Shown: piece after piece, positions 1 to 14,000 of the stretch | How the letters are laid out: every line of letters begins with the position of its first letter | How positions within the stretch are numbered: the stretch's first letter is position 1 | Assembly (NCBI RefSeq): GCF_045679555.1 | Contig: NC_092087.1 | Span: 25,861,367-25,925,366, forward strand | DNA length: 64,000 nucleotides | From: Salvelinus alpinus | Lineage: Eukaryota > Chordata > Actinopteri > Salmoniformes > Salmonidae | Direction: 5' to 3' | Translations under genes and position numbers: made by a program | Notes under the pieces: model-generated | Seen by the model: the letters and a program-made list of their open reading frames with translations, nothing else | What the model was told of the DNA's origin: nothing | Database searches by the model: none

Positions 1-69
1 GATGTCCCGTCTGAGCTGTACATACTGAAAACCTTCTCCTGGGAGGTGCCAACCAATCTCAGCTCCTAA
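1..69 (+). CDS. C-terminal coding tail of a convergent gene (lrig1 candidate, tentative)
   Basis: Frame 1 is open from the first base and ends DVPSELYILK...PTNLSS at a TAA (67-69). What follows looks like a long 3'UTR, with no transposon for 1.2 kb and an AATAAA near 1323. No splice acceptor is visible, so the exon would start before the window. In other vertebrates slc25a26 is convergent with lrig1, and the strand and position fit. Only 22 codons are visible and I do not recognise the peptide, so the gene name is a synteny inference. It may instead be a chance open frame. Confidence 0.3.
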   Translation, partial: DVPSELYILKTFSWEVPTNLSS

Positions 70-1345
70 ATGTGACTTGCATTTGAAGCATGCAAATGTA
101 GAGTAATGTGTGAAAGAGAGAGAGCTATACCATTGGACAATTGACTGTACATAAGAGTTTATGTATATTATATAACTTTTACAAAGAGTATTTGAAATTA
201 TTCTGTGCATGACAAGGAACGGAGTGATGGTATTTTTTGTTGTCTTTAACAAGCCTTGTCAGCCTCTACCTACCTGCTTCAACTGCCGTGCCTTATTGCA
301 TGATCAAAGAAACCACTAACCAGACTCTTAGTATAGCAGAGATGTGAGAGCTATCGGTACACTCTTTGTCATACCATGGAACACTTTATTGCACTTGAAT
401 GTTGTTTGACAAATGCAAACACTGCCCATCATGGCCTTAAACCATAACTCATATTTTATGAAGGATGGGCTTTGATTTGGGTACAACATGGAACAAGGGG
501 GGTTTAGGTTTTGTATGTATAAGCACTTTTGTACTACTCATACCCAATAGGAATGTAAGAATTCTTAGTCAGGAAACATGTCACATTTCTGACATAGCAA
601 TGGAATGTCAAGGTACTGACCACCACTGCACTTCAGTTGGCTTTGGTTTAGGGACTACGTCCTCCACGGTGCCTCAGCTCCCATTTATTTTCTTTTGTTC
701 AACTAAAGGCCCAGATCCTTTGAATTCACATTTGTCATGAATGTTGGTCCAACTTCTAAAATCATTAGTCCCCCCATCCCAATATGTTCAGCTATACCAT
801 GAACCTGCCATGCTGTAAAGGGAATGAGGAACTCGCACCAGGAGGCATTTTGAGACAGTTGTCACACTGTTGTTCACACAGGGAATGGCCAGTATTTAGC
901 CTTTGTCATAGCACCACACATCGTCATCATTATGGTACTAGTACAACCTGTTTAATCATTCAGGAACTATTGACTGGTACAAACAGAATCTCTTCATTTT
1001 ATAAAACTGCTTACTGCTGGGAAACTTGTGAAATGTACTCTTGCCAAACCTAGGAAAAATGCCCCGTCTCTAGGCCAGGATACACTGAATGTCAGATTAA
1101 ACAGAATTACATTTTCCAATGTATGCATTTTTTTTCTGTAAACACTTGCTATTTGCGGTATCAAAGGCTCAAATTGTTTGACATTTTCGCATATTCTTTA
1201 GAGAACAGGAATTCTAGATGGTCAGTCAGTTGTCATATCATCCCACGGGGTGACATGCAGTAATTTATTTCAATAAACTGAATCCATTGTACCAATGTCA
1301 AAGTTTAAACATTAAAGTGTCTAATAAAATCACATTTTGTGGAGT
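70..1345 (+). other. Probable 3'UTR of the convergent gene, with poly(A) signal
   Basis: This is an AT-rich, transposon-free stretch after the TAA at 67-69. AATAAA occurs near 1271 and again at 1323-1328, followed by a GT-rich stretch ('ttttgtggagtgtgttttt') resembling a downstream cleavage element. No other gene is seen. The UTR call depends on the coding tail being real. Confidence 0.35.
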
Positions 1346-2310
1346 GTGTTTTTCCTTGCCTTTGTGGTTCAATGTCTCAAATTAATAAGTGGGCCAGGCA
1401 AAGCAAAATTATATAGACTACTTGAATTAGCAGGTTTGTCAAAAGTATTGACATCATTCATGTTGCTTCTGCCTCTATGCAAATACATTGGAGGTTCATC
1501 TCTAAAGCCAGGTTTTAATTGTAAATTATAGACTTGGATGAGGGACGTTGACTGACAGCCTCCAGGACAGGACTTAGCCCTCTGGTGTACCAACCAAATG
1601 TGTGACGGGCTGTGACAAACATTCCCACCTGTGTAACATTCATCTCCCTGTCGCTCTCCCAGGCTTTAATGGTCTTTACCTTCCCCCTCAACTGACATCT
1701 GAAGGACACAATGGGAGTTAATTACAAAACATGGCCCCAGTGTAAATTGACCTGTTTTTGGAAAAACTATTTTATATTCCAAGAAACATTTTGATGCTTG
1801 CTCAATACTCGATGTTCACCAATGCATTAGAGTAAAAGGTTAATCTATTCAGGATGTCCTGTTTTTAATACTAGGAAAAAACGGTCAATTAAATTGTACA
1901 TGTTTTAGTACTATCCCTTCGATGGAAGTTGGCTAAAGTACATTGTCCATCCATCTGCATTAATGTGGCGGCAGTTGTGACAAATCCTGTAGTAAATTAG
2001 TGTTTAATCCAGCAGAAACACAGGCCCCATCTAGCACTGAGATGACAGCCTGCAGGTGGATGAGCTAATGATGCTTCCTCTCTAATAGGCTTTCTGAGCT
2101 GAGATACAGTATGTCTGAATGGCTCCCTGGTGGCTCTTCAATGCAGGTGGTTTTGTTCACCGTATTCCCATACTGAATAACGGAGAGCAGTAACCTTGGA
2201 TGGACAAACTACTGTGAGGTGATTATTCTACCATTCAACTACCCAGCTTTAGACAATGAACTGGAGAAAGCGGTGAACAAAAATTGAACAAAAATAATCA
2301 CTAAGACTTT
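1346..2310. other. Intergenic spacer between convergent 3' ends
   Basis: Nothing recognisable was found: no transposon, tandem array or convincing coding exon. It separates the AATAAA near 1323 (plus strand) from the likely slc25a26 polyadenylation region near 2331 (minus strand). Confidence 0.4.
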
Positions 2311-2330
2311 CATAGTGTAAAAATATGGCT

Positions 2331-2336
2331 TTTAAT
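2331..2336 (-). promoter_or_regulatory. Candidate poly(A) signal of slc25a26 (ATTAAA)
   Basis: Plus-strand TTTAAT reads ATTAAA on the gene strand, about 240 bases after the stop codon at 2580-2578. ATTAAA is the common variant hexamer. No canonical AATAAA was noticed closer to the stop. The transcript end was not observed directly. Confidence 0.35.
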
Positions 2337-2577
2337 ACCATTTTCACTCACATGGTCATACAGTGAAGATACTCGGCTCAGAGATATGCGATCCTTGCTG
2401 TTAAAATGGAATTCACTCAATCTGCAGCGCACTGATGAGCAGGAACGCAGACCTCTGGGTAATGCGATCAGGGATGACTCACACCAGGTGTCCCTCCTCG
2501 GGGCCAGTTCAGGCTGGGTCAGCACAGCACAGGGCCCTCTCCCACCTGCCCTCATCCCCAGGCCAGGGACAGGGTCT

Positions 2578-2674
2578 TTATAGCAGGGTGCGTCGGACCT
2601 TCTCATAAGCACCCAGGAAGATAAAACCTCCCAGACTGATGGACGTGACTCGAGGTATACTGCCAGAAAACAGA
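2578..2674 (-). CDS. slc25a26: slc25a26 terminal coding exon
   Basis: This exon is 97 nt including the TAA stop at 2580-2578, with acceptor tgtcttttcag|TCTGTTTTCTGG. It encodes [20 protein letters not shown] and then [22 protein letters not shown] is the strongly conserved last transmembrane helix of this carrier. The tail is about 7 residues shorter than in human. Confidence 0.93.
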
Positions 2675-5600
2675 CTGAAAAGACAGACAAAATTGCATCA
2701 GGTATTATGCAAGAGTAACATTTGACTAGGTCTTGTTCCATGTTTCTCTGCTAAAATGTATGTTCTGAGAAGGACTGCATGCTATTTTAGGGAGCAGGGG
2801 CCTATTAAGATGATCTAGAGTCAGTTTCAGAAGCTAAGGAACAGAAAAGCTGTTTCTGAGTCAGTTTTAGAAGCTAGGAGACTGGAGAGGCTGTTCTGAA
2901 GGCAAATTTAGAAGACAGGAGACTGGGGAGGATGATTTAGAGTCAGTTATTGAAGACAGGAGACTGGGGAGGATGTTTTTGAGTCCATTTTAGAAGACAG
3001 GGGAGTGGATTGGCTGTTTTAGAAGCTAGGGGAGTAGAAAGTTGTTTCAAAGAAAGTTTTAGAAGTTAGGGGACTCTCCAGACTGTTGATGTTGTGGAGG
3101 TCAGGGGATGGTGACAGGCCATGAGAGTACGCCAGTCTCCCAAGGCCCTTTTCCACACAGCTGTTTTGTGGATTACTGCTGAACCCCCTGATGGGCCTCC
3201 CTGGAGCTTGATCTGTCTGCCTGACTGATGGCCAGATGACATCCACACACGTCCCTCTGCTGTCCATCCGTGCGGCCGTCCAGCAACAGCCCCCTCAACT
3301 GGCTCAGCTCTCACACCCCGGATCAGCCCAGTCATTCCTCGCTCTCTTTTTCTCCCTCTCTCTTCTCCACTCTCTTGTACACACACTATAGCATTTACTC
3401 TCTCTCTCTCCCCACAGACTGGAAATATAATGGGTCCTATCCATTGGACTGTTTTGTTGCTTACTGAGAACCCCCACTCTGCCACTACGCCCCTACACTC
3501 CTCGGTCGGTTCGTCGATCTGTCTGCCCTGCCTCTGCTCTGGCCAGCAGCTCGAACTGCTCTCAGTGCCTTGGATGCTCCAGGGCTGACCTACGTAACAC
3601 AACAGGCCCCAGAGGCCTGGGACACCTGTGGGGGCTGTGCTGAGGTTTTATGGCCCTCCATTTAGAAATGGGGTCACAAATGGTCTAACCGCTAATACAT
3701 CAATTTTGTCAACTGCAAATCTGTACAAGGTGCCAAGCACGTCAGGGATCTCTCAACTATCCCAGCCATTTACAGAACTGCACGTTTAGGAATGCTGCTA
3801 GTCGGATCGGGTGTTTCGGAGAGGCTGCGCTCGTGTGTGTGTGTGAGCGCGTGTGGGTGTGTAAATGCTTAAGCTGGAACAAATGAGCAAGGGGACATTT
3901 CTCGAAGCTTGTCATCCTGCCCTTCAGTTTGCTCTTTGCAGAGTTATCACCCTCGACTGAAATAGAAGTTAACACCCACTATGTGTGAATCTCAACCTTT
4001 TCCATCACACGTGTTATATATCAAAATACAGTTCTTTTCGAAATGTTCATGTGGTAGGCTGCCAGTGCCTGACTGAAGCCAATGTTGTTCCTAACAACAA
4101 GCCAAGGAAAGCAATAGACAGAAAATAATGTCCCATTATCAGTATCTGCCCATGTGAAAGATTGTTTTGGCAATGGGTCAGCACAGTTCTTAAAGCGTTC
4201 TAAGACTAAATTCTCCAGACCACCTCCACGTGTTCTGGCTCACAACAGTGTGTCACTTCCTGTCTGGGAGAAGCACCACCTGTGGAACAAGATGGCTGAA
4301 CTTCTCCCATAAACCCCTGGGGCACGCTGACTCACTGACATCAGCAGCCCGCCAGCCACACAGATCAGTCAGGCCCTGATCACCGGCCAATCACCTCACA
4401 GCCTCCTAACCGCACAGCCTAAAATACCCGAGTCCTCAGCAGGAGAGAGAGCTGCTCATCACAGGCTTTGGTCTTAATCATGTTGAGAACCAGTGGTCTT
4501 AGATACACCACATGTCTTAATCTCCTTTAAATCAGGAGCACTTTTCTTCTCATTAATGATCTGCTCAAAGGAGATGCATCATTTCACCTTCATCTGCACT
4601 AATGTGAAAGAAGTGGACAGTAGTCACTCACCATTAGAGCTTTCACCTCCTATGAAGTGACTATGGTGGAAGCCTTTGCATAAAGGAGAACAGGCGGTAT
4701 AGTTGACAGGTAAACACACAATATGCTTCTGTTTGGGTTTCCTCCTATGAGTAGACCAAGGTTGGGGTCAAGTCGGAATTTAATTAAATTCAAACAATGA
4801 ATTTGAATTGGCCACGCACTACAGGAAGCAGAATTTGAATTGAATTTGAATGGAAGGAAGTACAATTGAATTCAAAGCAATTCAAGTGAGACATGAATCT
4901 CATTAATTTGACAAATATTTTGCCACTGATTAATGCAAAGAATACAATCAATACATTTTATTATAACTCAAAGATGTCAAACATAATTTTTCTTTGTCAT
5001 GAGATGTTATATTGTTCCCTTCCATACTGCAGTGTTTTTTCTGATATTTAAAAGGGAATTATGAATTATTATAGACAACCCATAACATGATCCTAGAATG
5101 TTTCAACCTTATGCTACATGATATTGGTAACCATACATGGAGGTCAAAATAAAAATGTCTATGGTGATGTGTAGAATAAATAAGCCATTTGAATTTCATT
5201 CAATTAAATTCTACTTCCTTTAATTCACATTCTATTTAAATTCTTCACCTGTGGGTTGTGGCCAATTCAAAATCAATTACAATTCAAGAATTGAATTGGA
5301 ATTAAAATGCAATTTGCAATTCAATTCAGAATTGACCCCAACCCTGGAGCAGACAGTTGGGTTCAAAGTCTGAGCAGTAGGGTTAGGTCATGCGAAGTGG
5401 AGTGGACTTGCTGAACTCAGGTTTACATTGTTTTGGTGTGTTTCAGCTTCATTCTGGTTGGTGTGGGGAGGTCCTGGCTGTCGATGTGTTTTGGTTAGTG
5501 TGGTGAGGAGGTGTGTAACGTTGGTCTAACCCAGTTGTAAGGCAGACAGGCAGGGCTCGGCAGGGCTCTGGTGCACAGCAAACAGATGGAAGCACTTTAT

Positions 5601-7957
5601 GGCTTCACTAGACTGCAATTGGGCCTATTACCATAATTAAAGCTTTAAAGCCCCAGCCCCGGCGTAACTGCCAAGTTTTTTCCCTATGGAATCACGACAC
5701 TGCTTTTCCTTCCTCTGGTTGTCCCAGAGAGACTGTGTGTATCACTATCAGGGGAAGGCATTTGGGGAACTCCATGTTGTACGGTTTATTATGCTTGCTC
5801 CTTCAGCTGTACAGAAAACCTCCCTCTGCAGCTATCTTATCAGTAAACCAAGAGTTAGAGAAGAGAAGGAAAAAAAGACCAGAAAAAGAGAGACAAAATA
5901 TCAAAGAAAACAGGGAACATCAAAGAATACTCTTACAATTAGGGGCGGATTGTCGAGGCAGCTGGGAGGCTTAGGGTAGAGACTTTTCTACAAGGGATCC
6001 CTCTGTATGACGGCTTCATGAGCATAAGAGCCATTCAATAACAAGCCCACCCCGTCCCTGGTCTTCTCTCTCCCCAGCCGAGTGTGTTGAAGCCCACCCC
6101 GTCCCTGGTCTTCTCTCTCCCCAGCCGAGTGTGTTGAAGCCCACCCCGTCCCTGGTCTTCTCTCTCCCCAGCCGAGTGTGTTGAAGCTCACCCCGTCCCT
6201 GGTCTTCTCTCTCCCCAGCCGAGTGTGTTGAAGCCCACCCCGTCCCTGGTCTTCTCTCTCCCCAGCCGAGTGTGTTGAAGCCCACCCCGTCCCTGGTCTT
6301 CTCTCTCCCCAGCCGAGTGTGTTGAAGCCCACCCCGTCCCTGGTCTTCTCTCTCCCCAGCCGAGTGTGTTGAAGCTCACCCCGTCCCTGGTCTTCTCTCT
6401 CCCCAGCCGAGTGTGTTGAAGCCCACCCCGTCCCTGGTCTTCTCTCTCCCCAGCCGAGTGTGTTGAAGCTCACCCCGTCCCTGGTCTTCTCTCTCCCCAG
6501 CCGAGTGTGTTGAAGCCCACCCCGTCCCTGGTCTTCTCTCTCCCCAGCCGAGTGTGATTAAGGAACTACCCGGGGGTTATTAAACAGCCAGTTAATGTTG
6601 AATCAGAACCTCTTCCCAACATAATTGCACTCTCTGATTAGATTCCATTACTGCAGCATACTCAAACAATCTCTGATAGTGCCTGAGAGACTGTTTTTGG
6701 CACCAACCCAAACCAAATCTGCTATTAACATCAGGACCTGTATATCTTAACTAAATGATGGCTGCTCATACACACCAGACTATTATTCACAGGGCTGTTT
6801 GGTTTAGGGCTGGCAGGCCATCATTCCCTCCTGACCTGGCCTTTTCATTAGGAGATGTCATAAACACATCACACATTCAGCTCCCCACATAAACCGTACC
6901 GTTGGCCCTACTAATGTCTTAATCAATAGGACTATTCAGAAAAGTTATGTCTCTTGGAAAGCTCTTAATTCAAAATTTTCAGGTTTCTGCGCTGAATTTA
7001 TGTCCCCTGACTAGTGTTCCTACCAGCAGGCAAACCTGATTATGCGAAGAACTGTAGGACTTTAAATCAGATAATGCAAAGTCAAAAAAAATGTACAGGC
7101 TAAGAGAAATGGTTTAAGATTTTAACAAACACAGTCTTTCAACAATAGAAAGGGGAAGGGGATACCTAGTCAGAGACACTTGTTGAAATGTGTACATAGG
7201 TACAAAAGGCTACCCCAGCCTAGTCCTCAGGTTCCCCCAGAACAGCAGCGTGTGATGGGCCATACTTACCCCGTCAAGCCCCTAGTCTTCCACACATCTA
7301 ACAGCACCAGTGGGATGTTTCCACTCGCTGTACTAGTCCCAGCCTAAGAGAGAGAGAGAAAGAACAAATAAGAGACGTGACGATAGATGGATAGTTTCCT
7401 CCACTTCCTGCCACTTGGACAGACACCCTGTTTAGTCTTCATCGCCCATCCAACCTCCTCCCACTCCTCCCCACACAGACATCGGTGGCAACACAGGTGA
7501 CACCCATAACCACCCACCGCCCACACTCCACCTGTTGCAGTTTTATGCCAGAGGTCTTGATTGGGGGGAGTGGGATCAGGATTGGGGAGTGGGAGAAGTA
7601 GTTAAGCTTGAGGGGGGGAGGGACTAGCGTGGCAAGAGGAATGGGAGGGTGATTAAAGAGAGGAGGGGAAGTGAAGGGTGGGGTGCGGGGTTAGCATAAC
7701 TGCGGCCTGGACTGTAAATCACCCTGTGTGTTTTTGTGTGCCCAGCAGTATTTGTTTTTGTATTTATTATGGATCCCCATTAGCTGCTACCTAAGCAGCA
7801 GCTACTCTTCCTGGGGTCCAGCAAAATTAAGGCAGTTTATACAAGTTTAAAAACATTACAATACATTCACAGATTTCACAACACACTGTGTGCCCTCAGG
7901 CCCCTACTCCACCACTACCACATATCTACAGTACTAAATCCATGTATGTATAGTGCG

Positions 7958-8009
<52 letters not shown>

Positions 8010-11000
8010 CATGTGTCTGTGGCAATGCTTGTGTTGCTTTACAGTCCACGCTGTTCCATAAGGTGTTTTTTATCTGTTTTTTTATATCTAATTTTACTGC
8101 TTGTGTCAGTTACTTGATGTGGAATAGAGTTCCATGTAGTCATGGCTCTATGTAGTACTGTGTGCCTCCCATAGTCTGTTCTGGACTTGGTGACTGTGAG
8201 GACATTGTGGACTGTGAAGAGACATGTCTTGTGGGGTATGAATGGGCGTCCGAGCTATGTGCCAGTAGTTTAGACAGACAGCTCGGTGCATTCTACCTCT
8301 CATAAATAAAAGTAGTGATGAAGTCAATCTCTCCTCCACTTTCAGCCAGGAGAGATTGACCTGCATATTATTAATATTAGCTGTCTGTGTACATCCAAGG
8401 ACCAGCCGTGCTGCCCTGTTCTGAGCCAATTGCAATTTTCCTACGTCCTTTTTTTGTGGCACCTGACCACAGGACTGAACAGTAGTCAAGGTGTGACAAA
8501 ACTAGGACCTGTAGGACCTGCCTTGTTGATAGTGTTGTTAAGAAGGCAGACCATCGCTTTATAATAGACAGACTTCTCCCCATCTTAGCTACTACTGCAT
8601 CAATATATTTTGACCATGACAGTTTACAATCTAGGGTTACTCCAAGCACTTTAGTCATCTCAACTTCCTCAATTTCCACATTATTTATTACAAGATTTAG
8701 TTGAGGTTTAGGGTTTAGTGAGTGTTTTGTTCCAAATACAATGCTTTTAGCTTCAGAAATATTTAGGTCTAACTTATTCCTTGCCACCCACTCTGAAACT
8801 AACTGCAGCTCTTCATTGAGTGTTGCAGTCATTTCAGTCACTGTAGTAGCTGACATGTATACATAGACACTCTGGCTTTACTCAAAGTCAGTGGCATGTC
8901 GTTAGTAAAAATTGCAAGGGGCCTAAACAGCTACCCTGGGGAATTCCTGATTCTAACTGGCTTATATTTGAGAGGCTTTCATTAAAGAACACCCTAAGTG
9001 TTCTGTTAGACAAGTAACTCTTTATCCAGATTATAGCAGGTGGTGTAAAGACATAACACATACGTTTTTCCAGCAGCAGACTATGATCGATAATGTCAAA
9101 AGCTGCAATGAAGTCTAACAAGACAGCCCCCACAATCATTTTATCATCAATTTCTCTCAGCCAATCATCAGTCATTTGTGTAAGTGCTGTGCTTGTTGAG
9201 TGTCCTTCCCAATAAGCATGCTGAAATTCTGTTGTCAATTTGTTTACTGTGAAATAGCATTGTATCTGGTCAAACACAATTTTTTCCAGAAGTTTACTAA
9301 GGGTTTGTAACAGTCTGATTGGTTGGCTATTTGAGCCAGTAAATGGGACTTTACTATTCTTGGGTAGCGGAATGACTTTAGCTTCCCTCCAGGCCTGAGG
9401 GCACACACTCTCTAGTAGGCTTAAATTGAAGATGTGGCAAATAGGAGTGGCAATATCGTCTGCTATTATCCGCAGAAATTTTCCATCCAGATTGTCAGAC
9501 CCCGGTGGCTTGTCATTGTTGACTGACAACAATAATTTTTTCACCTCTTCTACACTGACTTTACGGAATTCAAAAGTACAATTCTTGTCTTTCATAATTT
9601 GGTCTGATATACTTGGATGTGTAGTGACAGCGTTTGTTGCTGGCATGTCATCCCTAAGTTTGCTTATCTTGCCAATGAAAAGTAATTAAAGTAGTTTGCA
9701 ATATCAGTGGGCTTTGTGATGAATAAGCCATCTGATTCAATGAATAAGGAGTCGAGTTGGCTTTTTTCCCCAAAATGTTATTTAAGTTGCCCCAAAGCTT
9801 TTTACTATTATTCTTTATATAATTTACCTTTATTTCACAGTGTAGTTTATTTTAATTTAGTTTAGTCACATGATTTCTTAATTTGCAGTATGTTTGCCAA
9901 TCAGTTGGGCTGCAAGACTTAATTGCCATACCTTTTGCCTCATCCCTCTCAACCATACAATTTTTCAATTCCTCATCAATCCAAGGGGATTTAACAATTT
10001 TTACAGTCATTTTCTTAATGGATGCATACTTAGCAACAGTAGTTTCATAAATGCGTCAAATGCAGCGTCTGGTTGCTCCTCATTACACACCACAGACCAG
10101 CAAATATTCTTTACATCATCAACATATGAATCACAATAAAACTTAGTGTATTACCTCTTATACACTACATTAGGCCCAGCCTTTGGAACTTTGGTATTCC
10201 TAGATATGGCTATTATATTGTGATCACTACATCCTATGGATTTGGATACTGCTTTAAAGCAAATATCTGCAGAGTTAGTAATATCTGCAGCGTTAGTAAA
10301 TATCTTCAGGTTTCAGAGGACACAGTGCTGTTTGCCAGGCTGTGGGCAGTGCAGCATGGTAAGAGTCCTGTTCTGTGTTTTTCTAGGTCCTGCTGGCCAC
10401 TGAGGAACAGTCCGAGCAGTCTCTCTGAGCCAGCAGCCAGCAGAACCACCCCTGTCCCAGCCAGCAGACCCAGCCTTGTCCCAGCCAGCAGACCCACCCC
10501 TGTCCCAGCCAGCAGACCCACCCCTGTCCCAGCCAGCAGACCCACCCCTGTCCCAGCCAGCAGACCAGACCCACCCCTGTCCCAGCCAGCAGACCCACCC
10601 CTGTCCCAGCCAGCAGACCCACCCCTGTCCCAGCCAGCAGACCCACCCCTGGCTCTGACTTTCTTCTGGAACAGGAGGCAACTAATGTGACAAGCTTCAA
10701 CACCGCCATATCCCATCAACAGCCCTCCTCCCCCACTTCTCTTCACCCCACACCTCAGTCCTGTCTGGGCTTGTGCAACAGGCGTTCAGGGCCCCGGTGA
10801 GGTAAAGAAGGGAAATTAACTACCATGGGTGATCTTATGTGGGGTTTTATAGAGTCAGAAAATGCTCCATTGTGTGTTTTAGCACTAAAAACATGAATTA
10901 ATGTAACAACTAGATAATATTATGTCAATAAAATCCCAAGCGACCTCACCCCTAACTCTATAACCCCTGCTAAAACATGTTTATGGCAAATGTTTTGACA

Positions 11001-14000
11001 CATCATATAACATTGTTTTCACCATCTTCACACAAGCGCCACGTCTAACCAACTGAAGTGTTACAGAGTAAAAAAGTAGTATCTCATTTGTCATCACGGA
11101 GAACAAAAAGCACAGAACACTTTGTCTTATCCAAGGACACAACGACAGGGCTCAACTGAACTCACAACACCCCCACTAACATAACACAGAGAGACACAGT
11201 CAGACAAACACAGGAGCTAGCAGAGTAAACGCATGATATACCAGGACAGGCAGAGCAGAGCTAGGCTAACACAATGACACAAGCCTTCTGTTCCTGCTCT
11301 CTCAGAGAGATGAGAGGCCTGTCTGTCCGTTCCATTGGAAACTACTCTGGCCTGTCCAGATGTACTACAGCTAACATTAAACATGAACACAAACATGTCC
11401 ACAGAACACTGTCCATTCAACGCTGGGCTGTGGAGAACACAGAGTGAATGTGCGTGTCACCACTGTTCATACTCTGTTCTGTTCTCCATGGCAGTGTGTC
11501 TCTGCTGAGCTTTGTCTACATTAGAGAACTGCAGTTCACTGTGGGGCTTTCTGTCTGTGAGGCGTCACTCAGCAGACAGACAGTGTTGAACAGTCCTGTA
11601 GCTGGCCCGGCCTGGGTTAGCTTGATTGGGCCTTACCTTGGCCAACATGATCCTGGTCTTAGCCACATCCAGGGGAGTGGTGACGAACGCTGCTATTCCA
11701 CCTGGAAACGCAGCGAATAACACACACACACACACGCAAACAAACAAAATGAGTGCACTGCAAACATTTCTGTTCTGTAATGACAAAATACACTCTTATG
11801 ACCTTTTTGACATCAAAATAATAGTTAGCTACATTTCATGATTCAATGGGATACATTGATACTCTCAAAGATGTTTCCCCAATACAGTTCCATTCCTAGA
11901 CCAGACCCACTATTCCTCCCACACCGTCAGTCAGGCCCACGCCTCACTAAACACTACACACACAGGGACCCCCACACACTGTCGGTCTGTCTGTCTCTGT
12001 CTGTCAGTCTCACCCCCCCCCCCCCCCTCCCACCCCGGCTGCTTTTCTTTATGCAGCGCTACAGGAGCGGTTACCCCCCCTATCTAAACCCAGGCCAAGT
12101 TTGGAGGCCCACACTCTGAAGGTTCCAGGGGTGTCCCCACTGAGACGAGAGGAGGGGGAGGAGAGTGCCAAAACCTCTACACCCTCTCAGTGTCTGTCTG
12201 TCGGACTGACTATCGTCCAGACTACATTACATAGCAACTGCTGTCAGGGACATAATGGGCTACTGAAGAGTAGTGAGGGAGAGGAGCTGATGCTTGGCCA
12301 TGTAACTGTCATACATTTAAATGTTATAAGAGGTTTCCAATAACCATCTCTATATGCTTTGGGACTTTTACCATTGTTGTAAGCACTGTTCTGAGAATGA
12401 GTATGGATTTGACTAGCTGGGAGTATGTCGCTGACTTCTCGGACTTTTGATTTTCCCAACCCTCACCAAGTATACTCTTGTAGACTCTGTGTTGATAAAA
12501 CATACTGGATTCTACGATACTTGGGTATCCCTCAAAGCATTTGGTATCCATGCAAATCTAATAAGCCGGGTCGCTTTGGGATCTAGAACTGGTGTAAAAT
12601 CACATGATATGATCGACATTACAAGCAAGGTTAAATACAAAATCAGTCAATTAAGTTAAAATCTGTCAATTACGTAAAATCAGTCAATTAAGTAATCCAG
12701 TTTAGTGGTCTGGCAATGAAAGTGTCGATTCAACAGGCGGTTCACAGAAGATAAGAGACCGTGCCATTATGTGTCTCTTAGCCTTCCACACAAGTAGAGG
12801 AATATATGAAGTGTGACTATTTCCTATGCTGACTGGATCACACATACTTTATAAGGCATGATGTGGGGAAGTCGAGTGAAACCTGAGCATCCCTCTTGGT
12901 CCTCTGTTGTGTGGGGAAATCAACTCAACTCAGACTCAGAGATTACACCGTCTCCCCCTCTGTCATTCTGGCTTTCTCTCTCCTCCCCCATCTATTCTAC
13001 CTCCTCTCTTATTCCATCTCTACTCCTCACCTCTCCATTTCTCTCCCTCTACTACACCCCCCATCTTTCCTCTCTCTCTCCTCTCCCCCTCCAACTGCCC
13101 TTCCACCCCCCCTCTCCTCCCCAGTGTGTGTTTGCTCCAGGTGGGGTGGCTTGTGGCCATGTCTATGGTCCTCAGGGTGCAGTGTCCTCAGCCCCAGCCC
13201 TCAGCTCCTACAAATCTGCTTTTTGTCTGGCCTGTCACACAGACTAAAGAGTTATGGCCCAACTGTCTCCCTTTCTCTCTTCGTCTCTCTCTCTCTTTGT
13301 CTCTGTATCCATATCTCTCTCTCTGTTACTCATGTACTCTCTCACACTCTCCACCTCTCTTTTGCTCACTATTTTGTCCCCCCTCCCTCTCGGTTTCTCT
13401 CTCTCTCTGCCTGAGACCGCTTCAGGCCTCATTGCTCAGGATGTCAGACAGCTGCATGGGCCCTAGTGCCGAGGGCGGGCCCTTCTCCCCCCCTCCTGGA
13501 CTCCCCTCTCTTCTCCTCCTTTCTTCCATTCCCCTGATGCTCATCTGTGCTGAGGCACAACACTGAAACCTGGCCCTCTATGTGTGCAGCACTTACTGAC
13601 AGAGTGAGTCAATCGACCAATAACTTTACCTCTATCTACAGCAAAAACATTCGATCAATCAAAAGTGCTTTCTCTTTTTTCAACGGTCTCTTGTCTTTCC
13701 AGGCCTGTGACGCAGGTAAAAGACACTGTGCCAACTGAGGCAACCGGTGTAGAATTCTTCAGGAATGTGGCTTGGTTAAACTTTCTATATTCCTGGCCCT
13801 CTACCATCCAACCTCCTCTCCGTCCCTCCCTCTCTGCCTTTCCCAAAGCAGCATATAATCCTCTGCACCTGCAAAAGCTCCGCACACTGCAGCCTGCCAA
13901 GAGTAGAGAGTGTGACCTTGCCTCCATGACCACTGAGTCTGAGAGGAGAGAGAAAGGAGAGAGAGAAAGAGAGATAGCGAGAGGGAGAAAGAGGGAGAAG

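Larger units (their letters stand above)
7752..10290 (-). mobile_element. 5'-truncated non-LTR retrotransposon (L2/CR1/Rex1-type), antisense to plus strand
   Basis: Minus-strand coding remnants cover a LINE reverse transcriptase. The 3' end lies at the low coordinate ('tttattatggatccccattagctg', a very common salmonid repeat end). A (GT)n tract sits inside the 3' part (7965-8006). Upstream of the reverse transcriptase, at 9650-10290, only degraded sequence remains and no endonuclease domain is visible, so the copy is 5'-truncated. It lies within an slc25a26 intron, in the same orientation as the gene. Confidence 0.8.

Noticed and set aside
5988..6473. 161-codon minus-strand open frame
   Set aside because: It is only the 47-bp minisatellite read through; the unit is not a multiple of three and all frames stay open. 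No homology or splice support.
10220..10746. Pro-rich (PTPVPASR)n and Gly/Trp-rich frames
   Set aside because: Both are the two strands of a 24-bp tandem repeat; not a gene.
12858..13566. Three overlapping Ser/Pro/Leu-rich plus-strand frames
   Set aside because: They arise from a pyrimidine-rich tract with few stop codons; no domain and no splice-linked exon.
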